A stretch of DNA of 64,000 bases, taken from Vibrio spartinae (GTDB lineage: Bacteria; Pseudomonadota; Gammaproteobacteria; Enterobacterales; Vibrionaceae). Position 1 is the first letter of the stretch; every line of letters starts with the position of its first letter. Shown here one piece after another: positions 34,989-45,404 of the stretch. The stretch lies in contig NZ_AP024907.1 in assembly GCF_024347135.1 (NCBI RefSeq), positions 611,001 through 675,000 on the forward strand. Reading direction: 5' to 3'. A program made the position numbers and the translations under genes. The notes under the pieces are model-generated. The model was given only the letters and a program-made list of their open reading frames with translations. It made no database searches and was not told where the DNA came from.

Positions 34989-36029
34989 TCAATGTTTTGC
35001 TTGATAAATGGCGAACTTATTGGTTTTGGCTAGCGTGTTACAGTTCCCCAGTGCTTGTTCAATCAGCGGGGGATATTTGAGGAAACTGTTGGCAACAATT
35101 GATAGTTTGCCACGTGGTTTTAAATAATGAGGAGACTGAGTCAGAAATGTCTCACTGGCATGATAACTTGTCCCCAGTCCGGAATGAAACGGTGGGTTGC
35201 TGATGAGATGATCGTAACGATCGGTCACATCTGAATAGATATCTGATGGGAAAACATGACCACTCAGTCCGTTTGCAGCCAGAGTCGCTTTACTGGATTC
35301 AATGGCTAATGCACTGACATCACACATCGATAGACTGACTGACGGATATTGTGCGGCAATGACAGTTCCAATGACACCGGCACCACATCCGAAATCTAAG
35401 ACGTCTCCGTGCATATCGGACAGGTTATCTAACAATAACTGACTGCCGATATCTAACTTCCCATGGCTGAATACTCCGGGCAGGCTTTTTACGATGAGTT
35501 CTTTGTGCTGATAATTGACGGTATAAGTTTTAAACCAGTCCTGCATATTGAACTGCTCTGGCGTCTGGCTACATTCACCCCAGTAGAAAGAGCAACGGCG
35601 TGCGGCATCATACTTACGAATGATGCCGTAGGATTCGAATAATGTCTCAATGCTTTTTATGCCGGAGCGGTTTTCGCCGACTACAATTATTTCTGTTCCC
35701 GGGCCGAGTTTGGTCATGAGCATGGCAAGCAGGTATTCTGCTTCCTGTTTCGCTTTTGGCCAGTAGAGCAATACCATATCGGCATGGCAGTCATCGCTTA
35801 ATGTTGCGCCAAAGTAGGCTGTAACGTTTGAATCGTCCGCGATCTGCCGATAGTAGCCATAGTGTGTGGTAAAGATGGCGACAGACTGACAGGTCTGTCG
35901 CAGTCGCAGGGGAAACTGGTCTTCGATCTCACCGGCAACCAGGAGATGTTTTCCCTGAAAATAGGAGAGTTGGCGTTCAGCAATTTGGCTTGGTGCTGAA
36001 TTCTGGGCTGAGAAATATTTGCTCGACAT
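34989..36029 (-). CDS. rsmC: 16S rRNA (guanine-N2)-methyltransferase RsmC
   Basis: Methylates G1207 of 16S rRNA in the 30S subunit using S-adenosylmethionine. 346 residues (E. coli 343) made of two tandem methyltransferase-like domains; the C-terminal one is catalytic, with [11 protein letters not shown] near 218 and the N2-guanine motif SNPPFHSG near 282. The N-terminal domain lacks these motifs, as in the family. Monocistronic on the minus strand. Confidence 0.94.
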   Translation of the reverse strand: MSSKYFSAQNSAPSQIAERQLSYFQGKHLLVAGEIEDQFPLRLRQTCQSVAIFTTHYGYYRQIADDSNVTAYFGATLSDDCHADMVLLYWPKAKQEAEYLLAMLMTKLGPGTEIIVVGENRSGIKSIETLFESYGIIRKYDAARRCSFYWGECSQTPEQFNMQDWFKTYTVNYQHKELIVKSLPGVFSHGKLDIGSQLLLDNLSDMHGDVLDFGCGAGVIGTVIAAQYPSVSLSMCDVSALAIESSKATLAANGLSGHVFPSDIYSDVTDRYDHLISNPPFHSGLGTSYHASETFLTQSPHYLKPRGKLSIVANSFLKYPPLIEQALGNCNTLAKTNKFAIYQAKH

Positions 36030-36101
36030 AATTGTGCTCTACATTCGGTATCACAAAAAGAGGCGCGATTTTCTCACAATCTGTGGATAGCTTGAAGTCA
36101 T

Positions 36102-37175
36102 TTAACTTTTATCCTGTCGGTTCAGAAATGACTGGAACTCTTCTTCATAGATATTGAACAGCACAATGGTGATTGCAAAGATCAGAGGGCCGTAGATTAA
36201 TCCCATCAAACCGAACAGATGAATACCACCAAGTAATGAGAAAAAGATCATGAGGGTATTCATTCCCGAGCTTCCTTGCATCAGCAAGGGGCGTAGTAAG
36301 TTATCAATTGAGCCGACAACCACGATACTCCAGACTGCGAGGAAAATCCCCCAGGAAACATCGTTGGTCAGAAACAGATAAGCACTGGCTGGTATCCATA
36401 TCAATGCCGTACCGACAATCGGAATAAAGGAAGCAAAGCCGATCATCGTGCCCCAGAACAGACCGGGGAAACCCGCAAGCCACATCCCGAGACCGCCGGC
36501 TACGCCCTGCGCGAGCGCTGTCAGGAAGGAGCCCATCACCGCTGATTTAGATACTTTCTCTGTCTCTTCCAGCAACCGATCCTCTTGACTGCGAGACAGG
36601 GGCAGAACATGGCGCAATGTGGTGATGATTTTTTCATAATCGCGGAGCAGGAAAAACAGCACAAACAGCATCAGGAAAAAGTCCATGATGAATGCGGTGG
36701 CATCACCAACGAGTTTGGCGCTGAAACCGACAAGCTGTGTACCGGCCTGACTAGACATTTTGGCTACTCTTTCAGCAATCGCAGACGGGTCAATGGTATT
36801 AAATGGCAGGTAGGTGTTCGCAAAGTCCATCGCTTTGACAACCCAAGGATGGTTGAAGACTTCCTGAACACCTCCGTGAGTTACCCACTGATAAAGCGTC
36901 TGCGAGAAACGAGCACCTTGTTGAGCAATGGCACCAAACACCAATAGTAGTGGCAGTACAATAATAAAAGTCAGAATGACGCAGGATAAAAATGAAGCAA
37001 AATTTCGATAAGGATTCAGCTTCCGTTCCAGATATTGATGGAGCGGATAAATCAGTAAGGAAATAATAAAAGCCAGCATAATCGAATTGATATAGGGCTC
37101 AATGAGCAGATAACATGCGATGGCTGCAACAAGCAATGCCGCGACAATCACTCGATGACTGGAGATGGTATTCAC
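36102..37175 (-). CDS. AI-2E/PerM-family membrane protein (YdiK-like)
   Basis: 357-residue inner-membrane protein of the AI-2E transporter superfamily (PF01594), with about eight hydrophobic segments: two to three at the N-terminus, a soluble middle part (about 75-150) and the C-terminal bundle with GTMIGFASFIPIVGTALIWIPA and MFGLMGLIYGPL-like LFGLMGLIYGPL. The name does not prove autoinducer-2 export; members include ion and metabolite exporters. The start is GTG at 37175 with AAGGTAG upstream. Substrate unknown. Confidence 0.82.
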   Translation of the reverse strand: MNTISSHRVIVAALLVAAIACYLLIEPYINSIMLAFIISLLIYPLHQYLERKLNPYRNFASFLSCVILTFIIVLPLLLVFGAIAQQGARFSQTLYQWVTHGGVQEVFNHPWVVKAMDFANTYLPFNTIDPSAIAERVAKMSSQAGTQLVGFSAKLVGDATAFIMDFFLMLFVLFFLLRDYEKIITTLRHVLPLSRSQEDRLLEETEKVSKSAVMGSFLTALAQGVAGGLGMWLAGFPGLFWGTMIGFASFIPIVGTALIWIPASAYLFLTNDVSWGIFLAVWSIVVVGSIDNLLRPLLMQGSSGMNTLMIFFSLLGGIHLFGLMGLIYGPLIFAITIVLFNIYEEEFQSFLNRQDKS

Positions 37176-37323
37176 GTTATTTCTACCTTCGGTGACTTAT
37201 ATTTAAGATATAGGCCTGTATCATGACGACAATTCAGGTTGTTATCAATCATCGTCATGTTAGAAATGATAAGCATCTGCCATAAATTGCCTCTATCCGA
37301 GAGGGCTTTTACGAGGAATCTGG

Positions 37324-37353
37324 TAAAGAAAAGGCGCTCTGGTGGGAGCGCCT
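37324..37353 (-). terminator. Terminator after hemL
   Basis: On the minus strand AGGCGCT pairs with AGCGCCT (plus positions 37347-37353 and 37332-37338), followed by TTTTCTTT. It lies 25 bases past the hemL stop. Confidence 0.82.
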
Positions 37354-37377
37354 GAAATCTAGTTATCATGAAGTTAC

Positions 37378-38667
37378 TTAGTCGTTTGCCATCATAGTGA
37401 AACAACGATCTACGGCTTCTAATGTCGCTTCTATTTCCTGAGAGGAGTGTGCCAGCGAAGTAAACCCAGCTTCAAAAGCTGATGGGGCCATATAGACACC
37501 ATGGTCAAGCATCAGATGGAAGAAACGTTTAAATTTCTCAACATCACAACGGGCGACATCTTCATAGCAGGTGACTTGTTGTTGATCGGTAAAGAAAAAG
37601 CCGAACATTCCACCGACCTGATGTACCAGCAGTGGAATACCATGTTTGTCAGCGAAAAACTTAAAGCCATCCGCAAGCTGTTTGGTTTTCGATGTCAGGC
37701 GCTTCTCGTTGCCTTCTTCTTTTAACAGGCAAAGACATGCATAACCGGCAGCCATCGCGACTGGATTTCCAGAGAGTGTTCCTGCCTGATAAACGGGGCC
37801 GGTTGGGGCGATATATTGCATGATATCTTTCCGGCCACCAAAAGCGCCGACTGGCATCCCGCCCCCAATAACCTTACCTAATGTTGTTAAGTCTGGCTTG
37901 ATATTATAGTGTGCCTGAGCGCCGCCGAGGGCGACCCGGAACCCTGTCATGACTTCATCAAAAATCAACAAGGCTCCTGCGTCATCACAGATGGTTCTGA
38001 GCCCTTCCAAGAAGCCTTCAACCGGTGGAATACAGTTCATGTTACCGGCAACCGGTTCGACAATAATACAGGCAATTTCGTCTTTATTGGCATCGAACAA
38101 GGCTTTGACTGAATCGAGATCATTAAAACGAGCCGTTAATGTGTATTTGGCAAAGTCAGCCGGAACTCCTGGAGAGCTGGGCTGACCCAGCGTAAGCGCA
38201 CCAGACCCGGCTTTGACCAGAAGGCTATCTGCATGACCGTGGTAACAACCTTCGAATTTGATAATTTTATCACGGCCGGTATATCCGCGTGCCAGACGGA
38301 TGGCACTCATGGTCGCTTCTGTTCCTGAGTTGACCATACGTAACTGTTCCATCGATGGCACGAGTTGTGAAACCAGTTCAGCGATGGCTATTTCTTGTTC
38401 TGTCGGAGCACCAAAACTCAACCCTTTTTGGACCGCGCCAATAACCGACTCTCGAATAACGCCATGATTATGGCCGAGAATCATTGGACCCCATGAACCG
38501 ACGTAGTCGATATAAGCTCTACCATCAACGTCGAAAACGAATGGACCGTCAGCTCTGTCGATAAAAATCGGCGTGCCACCGACACCATTAAAGGCGCGAA
38601 CTGGCGAATTAACACCACCGGGGATGGTGATTTGTGCCTGTTGATATAGATCAGATGATTTGGTCAT
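37378..38667 (-). CDS. hemL: Glutamate-1-semialdehyde 2,1-aminomutase HemL
   Basis: PLP enzyme making 5-aminolevulinate from glutamate-1-semialdehyde in C5-pathway haem synthesis. 429 residues (E. coli 426). Motifs: [10 protein letters not shown] at the N-terminus, [16 protein letters not shown] near 120, the PLP-aspartate DEVMTGFRV near 245, and the PLP-lysine in [14 protein letters not shown] near 267. Divergent from erpA. Confidence 0.96.
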   Translation of the reverse strand: MTKSSDLYQQAQITIPGGVNSPVRAFNGVGGTPIFIDRADGPFVFDVDGRAYIDYVGSWGPMILGHNHGVIRESVIGAVQKGLSFGAPTEQEIAIAELVSQLVPSMEQLRMVNSGTEATMSAIRLARGYTGRDKIIKFEGCYHGHADSLLVKAGSGALTLGQPSSPGVPADFAKYTLTARFNDLDSVKALFDANKDEIACIIVEPVAGNMNCIPPVEGFLEGLRTICDDAGALLIFDEVMTGFRVALGGAQAHYNIKPDLTTLGKVIGGGMPVGAFGGRKDIMQYIAPTGPVYQAGTLSGNPVAMAAGYACLCLLKEEGNEKRLTSKTKQLADGFKFFADKHGIPLLVHQVGGMFGFFFTDQQQVTCYEDVARCDVEKFKRFFHLMLDHGVYMAPSAFEAGFTSLAHSSQEIEATLEAVDRCFTMMAND

Positions 38668-39056
38668 GGGAGTTATCCTCTTTTGAGTGGTTGGACCAAC
38701 TTGGCAAGCATTGTACTATTCATCGTTCGAAGAGGAATATTTTTTTCGATTTTTTCCTGAAATGCCAATAGATGAACACTCTTTGTTACTGAATTTGTGT
38801 CTGTTCAGTGGATTGTACTGAATGATTTCAAGGTTTTGCATGGTTTAGACTACCAAGTTGCGGGCGCGGTTGGAGGGCTCATTGCCATCTGAGAAAGAAA
38901 GTTCGTTTGATGTATGCGGTGAATACTTGAACGACTCAGTCAGGTATTAGATAATCAAGGCAGATAATAAAGTATATCTGGTGCAACAATGTTGACTGCG
39001 GTTCCGTTGACTGAAACTATGTTAGCAAGAGATATCGAAGCATGAGAGAGGTCGTT
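38668..39056. other. hemL-erpA divergent promoter region, no gene seen
   Basis: About 390 bp between divergent genes. It must contain both promoters, but I could not assign -35/-10 boxes or an IscR site with confidence. The erpA ribosome-binding site GAGAGG is at 39045-39050. No tandem repeat or small ORF with a good start was found. Confidence 0.5.
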
Positions 39057-39398
39057 GTGAGTGATTTAAATATACCGCTGACATTTTCTGAGGCGGCAGC
39101 AAAGCGCGTTAAAGCGTTAATTGCCGAAGAAGAAAATCAGGCGCTCAAACTACGGGTTTATATTACCGGTGGTGGCTGTAGCGGTTTTCAGTATGGATTT
39201 ACGTTTGATGAAAATGTAAATGATGGGGATATGACTATCGAAAATTGTGGCGTCACATTGGTGGTTGATCCAATGAGTCTGCAATATCTGATCGGTGGCG
39301 AGGTCGATTATACCGAAGGACTTGAAGGATCTCGCTTTTTCGTTAATAACCCCAATGCGACAACCACTTGTGGTTGTGGTGCCTCATTTAGTGTCTGA
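39057..39398 (+). CDS. erpA: Iron-sulfur cluster insertion protein ErpA
   Basis: A-type carrier delivering [Fe-S] clusters to apo-proteins such as IspG. The three cluster Cys are Cys41 (GGGCSGFQ), Cys105 and Cys107 (TTCGCGASF). The GTG at 39057 with GAGAGG 6 bases upstream gives 113 residues beginning [10 protein letters not shown], like E. coli ErpA (114); an in-frame ATG at 39042 would add five residues but lacks a site. The core [19 protein letters not shown] is almost invariant. Confidence 0.94.
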   Translation: MSDLNIPLTFSEAAAKRVKALIAEEENQALKLRVYITGGGCSGFQYGFTFDENVNDGDMTIENCGVTLVVDPMSLQYLIGGEVDYTEGLEGSRFFVNNPNATTTCGCGASFSV

Positions 39399-39490
39399 CG
39401 CTGTCTCATCCTGATGAACCATGTCGGATCGTTGTATTCGAGCCGACATGGCTGTTCTGTGTTCAAATGCTGATGAATCAGTTCACTGCT

Positions 39491-39547
39491 CATTGATGTT
39501 GCTTAATAACATTGATGTTGTTTAATTGCATTCATGTCGAGCGATAA
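39491..39547 (+). repeat. 19-bp tandem repeat, three copies, between erpA and the M23 peptidase gene
   Basis: Units at 39491-39509, 39510-39528 and 39529-39547, consensus CATTGATGTTGYTTAATAA; the third is diverged and a fourth, fainter copy may follow to 39566. The erpA end also has an inverted repeat CCATGTCGG/CCGACATGG (39419-39453) lacking a T-run. Confidence 0.75.
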
Positions 39548-39632
39548 AACTCATATTGAGCAATCAAGTTTATATTGTTCCACGCCTGAATATCACACAG
39601 ACTCAACCATCGTTGTCCAACGCCTCGCGGCC

Positions 39633-40925
39633 TTAACGTTTGGCGTACATCAGATGACTAAAGCGTTCTAGCTGTTGCAGTCTGATTTTGGCATTGGCGA
39701 TAAATGTCTGTTTTGATTGTCCCAAGAGTGATGCGGATTGAGGGAGCGACACCGTTCTTGGGTTTTTGTGTACACCGTGAACGAGAAACTCATAGTGCAG
39801 GTGTGGCCCGGTGACCCGTCCCGTCCCCCCCAGTGCGCCGATTTTTTGCCCTTGTTTCACCCGTTGCCCAGTTTTTACATATCGGCGTTTCAGGTGAAGA
39901 TACTTGGTCATATAGGTCGTACTGTGTTTGATAAAGACATAATTGCCATTGAAGCGGTTATAACTCGATTTCACGACGATACCATCACCGGCCGCCCAAA
40001 TCGGTGTTCCGACCGGAGCCACGTAATCTGTGCCGCGATGAGGTCTGACTCTGCCGGTAACCGGATGCAGCCTGCGTGGGTTGAAGTTAGATGAGACACG
40101 CCGAAAATCGACTGGGGAGCGCAAGAATGCTTTTTTCATGGCTCGTCCATTTTCATCATAATAATCACCATTGTCATCGTTGATAATGGCTTTAAATGTC
40201 GTGCCCTGATTGGTAAACGTTGCAGCAATGATATTGCCTTTACCGACAATTTCACCTTCGACGACTTCTTCCAGATAGAGCAGGCTGAATGTATCGCCTT
40301 TGCGAATATCTAAAGCAAAGTCGATGTCCCAACCAAAAATACCAGCCAGTGCCATAATCTGATTCGGGGTTAAACCGGCATTGATTGCTGCATTCCAGAA
40401 GTTAGATGTAATTTGGGCTTCCGCATAGTTATATTGATAGTGCACTTCCTTTTTATCTAATTTCGCGGTAAAGCCATGTTCTGATTTGGTAATCATAAAC
40501 GCTTCGTAAGTCGAAAGACTTCGTCGCAATTGCACCAGTTGATCATTTTCGTCAAAGCCGAAACTGAGCTCGTCTCCGGGGCGGAGTCGGGTGAGTTGTT
40601 GTTTGATCTCTGGATCACTGGCGGTTAATTCATATAAGAGACGTGATGATAGCCCGATACGCTGAAATAAAATGGCGGCACTTTCTCCGGACTTTACCTG
40701 ATACTGTTCCCACCTGAGTGTCGCTGTCGGTGCAATTGCTACTCCGGGAGAAAGCGCCTCTGCATTGATCGAGAGTGGATAATGACGACCAATTTCAAGA
40801 TGTTTTTCTTTTCCTTGAAGCTCTTGAGGATTGGGCAGAAAAAAAATAGCAATCACGATCAAAGCAGAGAAACACCCAATCAGTGTTTGATGTAATCGTG
40901 GCAGACGAGCAAAAATAGACAACAT
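39633..40925 (-). CDS. M23 murein DD-endopeptidase (MepM/ShyC-like)
   Basis: Periplasmic or membrane-anchored endopeptidase that cuts peptide cross-links to allow cell-wall growth. 430 residues; one N-terminal membrane segment (about 15-32), an OapA/LysM-like region (residues 65-115, including KSGESAAILFQRIGLS), the middle domain typical of MepM, and a C-terminal LytM domain with zinc motifs HRGTDYVAP near 300 and HLHYEF near 382. Order upstream of tyrS matches V. cholerae, where the equivalent is, to my recollection, ShyC. Activity is predicted from intact zinc residues. Confidence 0.88.
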   Translation of the reverse strand: MLSIFARLPRLHQTLIGCFSALIVIAIFFLPNPQELQGKEKHLEIGRHYPLSINAEALSPGVAIAPTATLRWEQYQVKSGESAAILFQRIGLSSRLLYELTASDPEIKQQLTRLRPGDELSFGFDENDQLVQLRRSLSTYEAFMITKSEHGFTAKLDKKEVHYQYNYAEAQITSNFWNAAINAGLTPNQIMALAGIFGWDIDFALDIRKGDTFSLLYLEEVVEGEIVGKGNIIAATFTNQGTTFKAIINDDNGDYYDENGRAMKKAFLRSPVDFRRVSSNFNPRRLHPVTGRVRPHRGTDYVAPVGTPIWAAGDGIVVKSSYNRFNGNYVFIKHSTTYMTKYLHLKRRYVKTGQRVKQGQKIGALGGTGRVTGPHLHYEFLVHGVHKNPRTVSLPQSASLLGQSKQTFIANAKIRLQQLERFSHLMYAKR

Positions 40926-41053
40926 ATAGGCAGCGTTTTACCGATGGTTCATAAAATCCTTAGAACAATAGTTTAACTGGTTTCAAAATGCATCGCTATT
41001 CAAGTAATATATCTAACTAATAAATTTCTGCCAAATTTGTGGAGTGAACGAGA

Positions 41054-42241
41054 ATGGCAACAATTGAAAGCGCATTAGCTGAAATCAAGCGCGGTGTTGA
41101 AGAGTTGATTCCTGAAGAGGAATTGATCGCAAAACTGAAAGAAGGCCGTCCGTTAAAAATTAAGTTGGGTGCCGATCCAACCGCACCGGATATTCATTTG
41201 GGCCATACTGTCATTCTGAATAAGTTGCGTGCTTTTCAGGAGTTGGGACATGAGGTGACTTTCCTTATCGGTGATTTTACCGGTATGGTCGGTGACCCGA
41301 CCGGAAAAAATACCACGCGCCCGCCACTGACCCGCGAAGATGTGATTCGTAATGCTGAAACATATAAAGAGCAGGTTTTTAAAATTCTCGATCCTGAAAA
41401 AACAAAAATTCAGTTTAATTCCGAGTGGCTTTCTGAATTAGGTGCCGAGGGAATGCTTCGCCTGGCAGCCAATCAGACGGTTGCCCGTATGTTAGAACGG
41501 GATGATTTTAAAAAGCGTTACCATAGTGGTCAGCCGATTGCGATTCATGAATTTATGTATCCGCTACTGCAAGGCTATGATTCCGTAGCAATGGAAACAG
41601 ACGTTGAGCTTGGTGGAACAGACCAAAAGTTTAATCTGCTGATGGGGCGTGAATTGCAAAAAGCACACGGTCAAAAACAGCAGGTGGTATTGATGATGCC
41701 CTTACTCGTTGGTTTGGACGGCGAGAAGAAAATGTCGAAGTCGGCTCACAACTATATCGGAATTAATGAAGCGCCCGAAGAAATGTTTGGCAAAATTATG
41801 TCGATTTCAGATGAATTGATGTGGAGTTATTATGACTTGTTGTCGTTCCGGCCACTGACTGAAATACAGCAGTTTAAGGACGAGGTTGCTGCCGGTAAGA
41901 ATCCGCGGGATATTAAAATACTACTGGCGAAAGAAATCATTGCACGTTTCCACGATGAAGCCGCGGCGGAAGCTGCCGAGCAAGAGTTTATTGCACGATT
42001 CCAGAAAGGTGCTATTCCCGACGAAATGCCTGAATTCACATTTATATCAGGTATTGCCATCGGTAATATCTTGAAGGATGCAGGTCTGGTGGGTTCAACA
42101 TCGGACGCCATGCGGATGATTCGTCAAGGCGCTGCCAAGGCGGCTGGTGAAAAAATCCAAGATACCAAATGGATCCCTGATAATGGCACCTATGTGCTTC
42201 AGGTGGGGAAACGGAAATTTGCCCGCGTGACGATTCAGTAA
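41054..42241 (+). CDS. tyrS: Tyrosyl-tRNA synthetase (TyrZ-like short type)
   Basis: Class I synthetase charging tRNA-Tyr. 395 residues, shorter than E. coli TyrS (424) and of the TyrZ-like branch common in vibrios. HIGH-type motif HLGH at residues 48-51, KMSKS intact ([11 protein letters not shown]) near 230, and a C-terminal S4 RNA-binding domain (about 335-395). Vibrios often carry another tyrS elsewhere. The last two codons and stop lie in a 20-bp tandem duplication. Confidence 0.94.
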   Translation: MATIESALAEIKRGVEELIPEEELIAKLKEGRPLKIKLGADPTAPDIHLGHTVILNKLRAFQELGHEVTFLIGDFTGMVGDPTGKNTTRPPLTREDVIRNAETYKEQVFKILDPEKTKIQFNSEWLSELGAEGMLRLAANQTVARMLERDDFKKRYHSGQPIAIHEFMYPLLQGYDSVAMETDVELGGTDQKFNLLMGRELQKAHGQKQQVVLMMPLLVGLDGEKKMSKSAHNYIGINEAPEEMFGKIMSISDELMWSYYDLLSFRPLTEIQQFKDEVAAGKNPRDIKILLAKEIIARFHDEAAAEAAEQEFIARFQKGAIPDEMPEFTFISGIAIGNILKDAGLVGSTSDAMRMIRQGAAKAAGEKIQDTKWIPDNGTYVLQVGKRKFARVTIQ

Positions 42242-42272
42242 CATACCAATACATTCAGTAACATGCCAATAC
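42233..42272 (+). repeat. 20-bp tandem duplication across the tyrS stop codon
   Basis: Units 42233-42252 and 42253-42272 (ATTCAGTAACATACCAATAC and a copy with one change). The first holds the tyrS stop TAA (42239-42241); the second repeats the CAG-TAA end downstream. Confidence 0.88.
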
Positions 42273-42274
42273 AT

Positions 42275-42301
42275 AAAGCCTGATGTGATGATTCAGGCTT
42301 T
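42275..42301. terminator. Bidirectional terminator between convergent tyrS and dacB
   Basis: AAAGCCTGA (42275-42283) pairs with TCAGGCTTT (42293-42301), 9-base loop. It overlaps the dacB stop codon on the minus strand. Short T-rich tails on both sides. Confidence 0.65.
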
Positions 42302-43742
42302 ATTTGATACTGGACAGGTAAGATTGTTTTTGCTGACTCATCTGAATGATATCCCGATACAGTTGTTCTTCAAACTGCTCTAGTTGTGACCGAGCCTGAA
42401 CGGTTTCTTCCTTATCATCGGGGAAGTAGTCCGTAACAAACTGAACGAACAGTACCTGAGGCCGACCTTTTTTATCCAGTCCATATCCCGCCATATTATA
42501 ACTCCCATATAGAGAGCCGCTTTTGGCACTCAAATGGCCTCTGACAACTGAAGAACGCATACTTTTCCGGTATTTCAGCGTGCCGCTTTGTCCTGCAACC
42601 GGTAACAACTCGATCAAATGAAGAGATGCATCATGCTGCCAGATATAACGTAAAACATCAGCCATTTGATTGGCCGTCATCCGGTTATTGCGTGACAACC
42701 CGGAACCATCAACCAGTTGTGCACTTTTGATATCAATACCAGCTTTGGCATATAAAATCTGTTTTATTGCTGCTGTGCCGTTGGCAAAACTGCCCGCCTG
42801 AACAAAAAATTGATGACCCAGTGTTTTGGTCACATTATTGGCAATCAGGTTATCAGACTCTTTCAGCATGGTATCAAGTAACGCAACGAGTGGTTTCGAT
42901 GTATGATGAGCCAAAACTTGTTGCAATGGTTTGGGGGGGCGTCCGACAATCACCTCTCCTGTGAGTGTGATCCCCAGTTGATTGAGAATTCTGTAAACAA
43001 TACGTGTTGCATAAAGACTAGGGTTTTGGATCGCAAATTTTAAAGGGAGCGGTGAACTTCGCTGGACCAGACACCCTGACAGACGATAGTTATTTTCGGC
43101 ATTACTATGTAGTTCAAGATCGCACAGCTGTTGTTTTTGCTCTTGTGATGAAATGGTTTTCACCTGAGTCGTTACATAAATGGGATATTGTTCAGGAATA
43201 TAAACCCGAGTATTGCCATTCTTTTGTGTGTAAATTGAGCCGGGCACACAGTTTTCGTCTAACACGATGACACTTGACGGGGCGCTATAACACACTCCCA
43301 GAATATCCCACGGCCAGCCGACAGCTTTTTCATAGCCGCTAAATAACGAATTATCGAGCCACAAGTTGCCTTCAATTTTTTTTATACCTTGCTGTTTCAG
43401 CGTCACAAACATGTGTTTCAAATCATGGGTTGTGAGCTGAGGATCCCCACTAAAGTGAAGAACTAAATCATTATCTGCTCTGCCTAATAAGGTTTTGAAA
43501 CGAAATTGATCGCCCAGTTCTAATTTAGCCGCCAGCGCAGTCATCAGTTTCATGGTGCTCGCGGGGGGATAGAATGACTGACTGCCGGTATCGACTTCTC
43601 GTAGGGACGTGTCCAGTTGTTCAACGATCAGCGCTGTTCTGCTGGTCGGTGGTAGCAGACGGGTATAAGGCGTCGCCTGAGCAGCGCACAATTCAGCGCT
43701 CAGAACAACACAGGTAATAATCAACAGCAGCGTCCGCAGCAC
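42300..43742 (-). CDS. dacB: D-alanyl-D-alanine carboxypeptidase/endopeptidase DacB (PBP4)
   Basis: Low-molecular-weight class C PBP acting on periplasmic peptidoglycan. 480 residues (E. coli PBP4 477). Signal peptide of about 20-23 residues ending CAAQA; SxxK as Ser62-Thr-Met-Lys65 (PASTMKL), SxN in GSGLSRNNR near 345, and KSG in place of the usual KTG (SAKSGSLYG), a substitution tolerated in this family. The start is GTG at 43742. Confidence 0.94.
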   Translation of the reverse strand: MLRTLLLIITCVVLSAELCAAQATPYTRLLPPTSRTALIVEQLDTSLREVDTGSQSFYPPASTMKLMTALAAKLELGDQFRFKTLLGRADNDLVLHFSGDPQLTTHDLKHMFVTLKQQGIKKIEGNLWLDNSLFSGYEKAVGWPWDILGVCYSAPSSVIVLDENCVPGSIYTQKNGNTRVYIPEQYPIYVTTQVKTISSQEQKQQLCDLELHSNAENNYRLSGCLVQRSSPLPLKFAIQNPSLYATRIVYRILNQLGITLTGEVIVGRPPKPLQQVLAHHTSKPLVALLDTMLKESDNLIANNVTKTLGHQFFVQAGSFANGTAAIKQILYAKAGIDIKSAQLVDGSGLSRNNRMTANQMADVLRYIWQHDASLHLIELLPVAGQSGTLKYRKSMRSSVVRGHLSAKSGSLYGSYNMAGYGLDKKGRPQVLFVQFVTDYFPDDKEETVQARSQLEQFEEQLYRDIIQMSQQKQSYLSSIK

Positions 43743-43789
43743 AAAGTAATCCCATCTATAATTATGTCATATGACCAGTATAACCAGAT

Positions 43790-43815
43790 AAAAAAACGCC
43801 CGCTAGCGCGGGCGT
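43790..43815 (-). terminator. Terminator after ompU
   Basis: GC-rich stem ACGCCCGC (43796-43803) with GCGGGCGT (43808-43815), 4-base loop; on the minus strand it ends in a run of T. It starts 27 bases past the porin stop. Confidence 0.93.
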
Positions 43816-43841
43816 TTCAAGAATCTTGAATCTGGTTCAGA

Positions 43842-44858
43842 TTAGAAGTCGTAGCGTAGACCTACAACCATATCATCTTCAGTACCATTATCACCAATTG
43901 CGCTACCGGCAAGGTTAACATCATCTTTATCAAGCATATTGATGTTGTAAGACACATAGCTGCGGAAGTTTGGCTGGAAGTAATAAGCAACTTCTAGAGC
44001 AAGATAATTAGCTACATCTTTATCTGTTTCACCATAGTTATATGTCGCAATCAGTTTAGTTTTATCGATGGTATAAGAAGCTGCAAGTTCATAACCGTCG
44101 TAGTTATCAGCACCGGCTGCATCGAAGTCGATGTGGCTGTACAATGCTGACAGGTACAGGTCATTCAGGGTATAAGCAACTGTGGCAACGATTTGATTGT
44201 CGTCGTTTTGTGCACCGTAACCTAAACCTAGATCAACACCGATATCTGCCAGTGCATAAGTTGCGGACAGGCCATAACCATCTTGATCATTATTATCAAT
44301 AGTGTTAGTTGTGTCGTTCTCAACACGGTCAGCGAAACGATATTCAGCAAACACATTCAGATTATCAAATGAACCAGCATATTTTAATTGGTTATCGACA
44401 CGATCAAGCACAGTCAGTTTTTTAACTGCGTTGTCACCGTGGTATGACATGATATCCGTAAAATCAGACAGCGGAGTCAGAACACCGTCTTGCTTACCAT
44501 AAGTCACTAAACCGTATGTACCGCCCAGACCGGCATAGGTATAACGATCTTTAAAATCACCATTGCCATTGTCTACGGTATTCGTTGTGCCATCGGTTTT
44601 CGTTGTGCCATCTTCAGATGTAAACTGACCTTCGAAATAGCCTAATCCATACAGGTTATCATTGATTTCTTGTTTACCTAAGAAACCCAAACGAGCACGA
44701 GATTCGTCTGCTGCATCACCGTCTTTCAGAGAAAGAATGGCTTCGACACGTCCTTGCATCGTTAGGGATGTGCCGTCTTGGTTGTATAGTTCACCAGCGT
44801 TCACGCCAGTTGCCACTGCAGCACCTGCCACTGCAAGAGCGATCAGAGTTTTTTTCAT
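43842..44858 (-). CDS. ompU: OmpU-type outer-membrane porin
   Basis: 338-residue trimeric general porin. Signal peptide of 21 residues (MKKTLIALAVAGAAVATG, then VNA), mature protein of 16 amphipathic strands ending in the typical aromatic GLRYDF. Vibrio OmpU stretches include RVEAILSLKDGDAADESR, FLGKQEINDNLYG and DFTDIMSYHGD in the constriction loop. In V. cholerae ompU also lies beside greA and is activated by ToxR; regulation here is not shown. Loop sequences contain two similar Thr/Asn-rich inserts (TTNTVDN, TTNTIDN). Confidence 0.92.
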   Translation of the reverse strand: MKKTLIALAVAGAAVATGVNAGELYNQDGTSLTMQGRVEAILSLKDGDAADESRARLGFLGKQEINDNLYGLGYFEGQFTSEDGTTKTDGTTNTVDNGNGDFKDRYTYAGLGGTYGLVTYGKQDGVLTPLSDFTDIMSYHGDNAVKKLTVLDRVDNQLKYAGSFDNLNVFAEYRFADRVENDTTNTIDNNDQDGYGLSATYALADIGVDLGLGYGAQNDDNQIVATVAYTLNDLYLSALYSHIDFDAAGADNYDGYELAASYTIDKTKLIATYNYGETDKDVANYLALEVAYYFQPNFRSYVSYNINMLDKDDVNLAGSAIGDNGTEDDMVVGLRYDF

Positions 44859-45370
44859 CTTGTTAATCCTAAAATTTACTGTCCATAAACGTTGAAGAAC
44901 ATAATCGGTCTGACCTGTTAAGCGAGGTATCGGAGCGACTATCGTCCATCATCTGTAATGCGAATGCGCGCAACGCAACATAAATATAAAATTACGAAAC
45001 ATTGAACTTTTCGCCTTTTTCGTAGCCTAGTTGTACATGCAAAGATGGGGACGAAGTTAGTAAAATGATATAAATCGACATGGTGAACGATGTTTTATTG
45101 GATATAAATAAATGTCAAATTCATGTTTTAAAAGTATTTTGTTGTTATTTTTTAAAGTTCCGTGACTTGAGAAATTTAATCTATATTTACTTTTTTTTAC
45201 GACTTTTGCTTCATATTTAGAATAATGTTTTGTGGCATGGATCAATTTTACACATGCGTAAGTCAGTGTTCAGGTTTGGCGGTGTCAAAGATTTCTAAAT
45301 TGGGGTCTTGAATTTAGATGATTTCGCGACCAACTTTGTTTACACTGAGACAATCAATTTGAATGAAAAG
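44859..45370. promoter_or_regulatory. ompU-greA divergent regulatory region, no gene seen
   Basis: Over 500 bp of very AT-rich DNA between the divergent porin and greA, as expected for a strongly regulated porin promoter. No clear ToxR-type direct repeats could be fixed by eye and no ORF with a good ribosome-binding site is present. The greA promoter probably lies near 45300-45360. Confidence 0.5.
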
Positions 45371-45404
45371 CTACCTAATCCTTGGGATTGGGTAGTTTTG
45401 TTTT
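45371..45404 (+). terminator. Terminator-like attenuator in the greA leader (GraL-like arrangement)
   Basis: An 11-bp stem, CTACCTAATCC (45371-45381) with GGATTGGGTAG (45385-45395, one G-T pair), triloop TTG, followed by TTTTGTTTT. It ends 33 bases before the greA ATG, so it lies in the greA leader. E. coli greA has a similar leader terminator that yields the GraL small RNAs. The structure is seen; attenuation and an sRNA are inferred. Confidence 0.72.

Noticed and set aside
36102..37175. Autoinducer-2 exporter and a quorum-sensing role
   Set aside because: The family name is historical; no quorum-sensing gene is nearby and sequence alone does not indicate the substrate.
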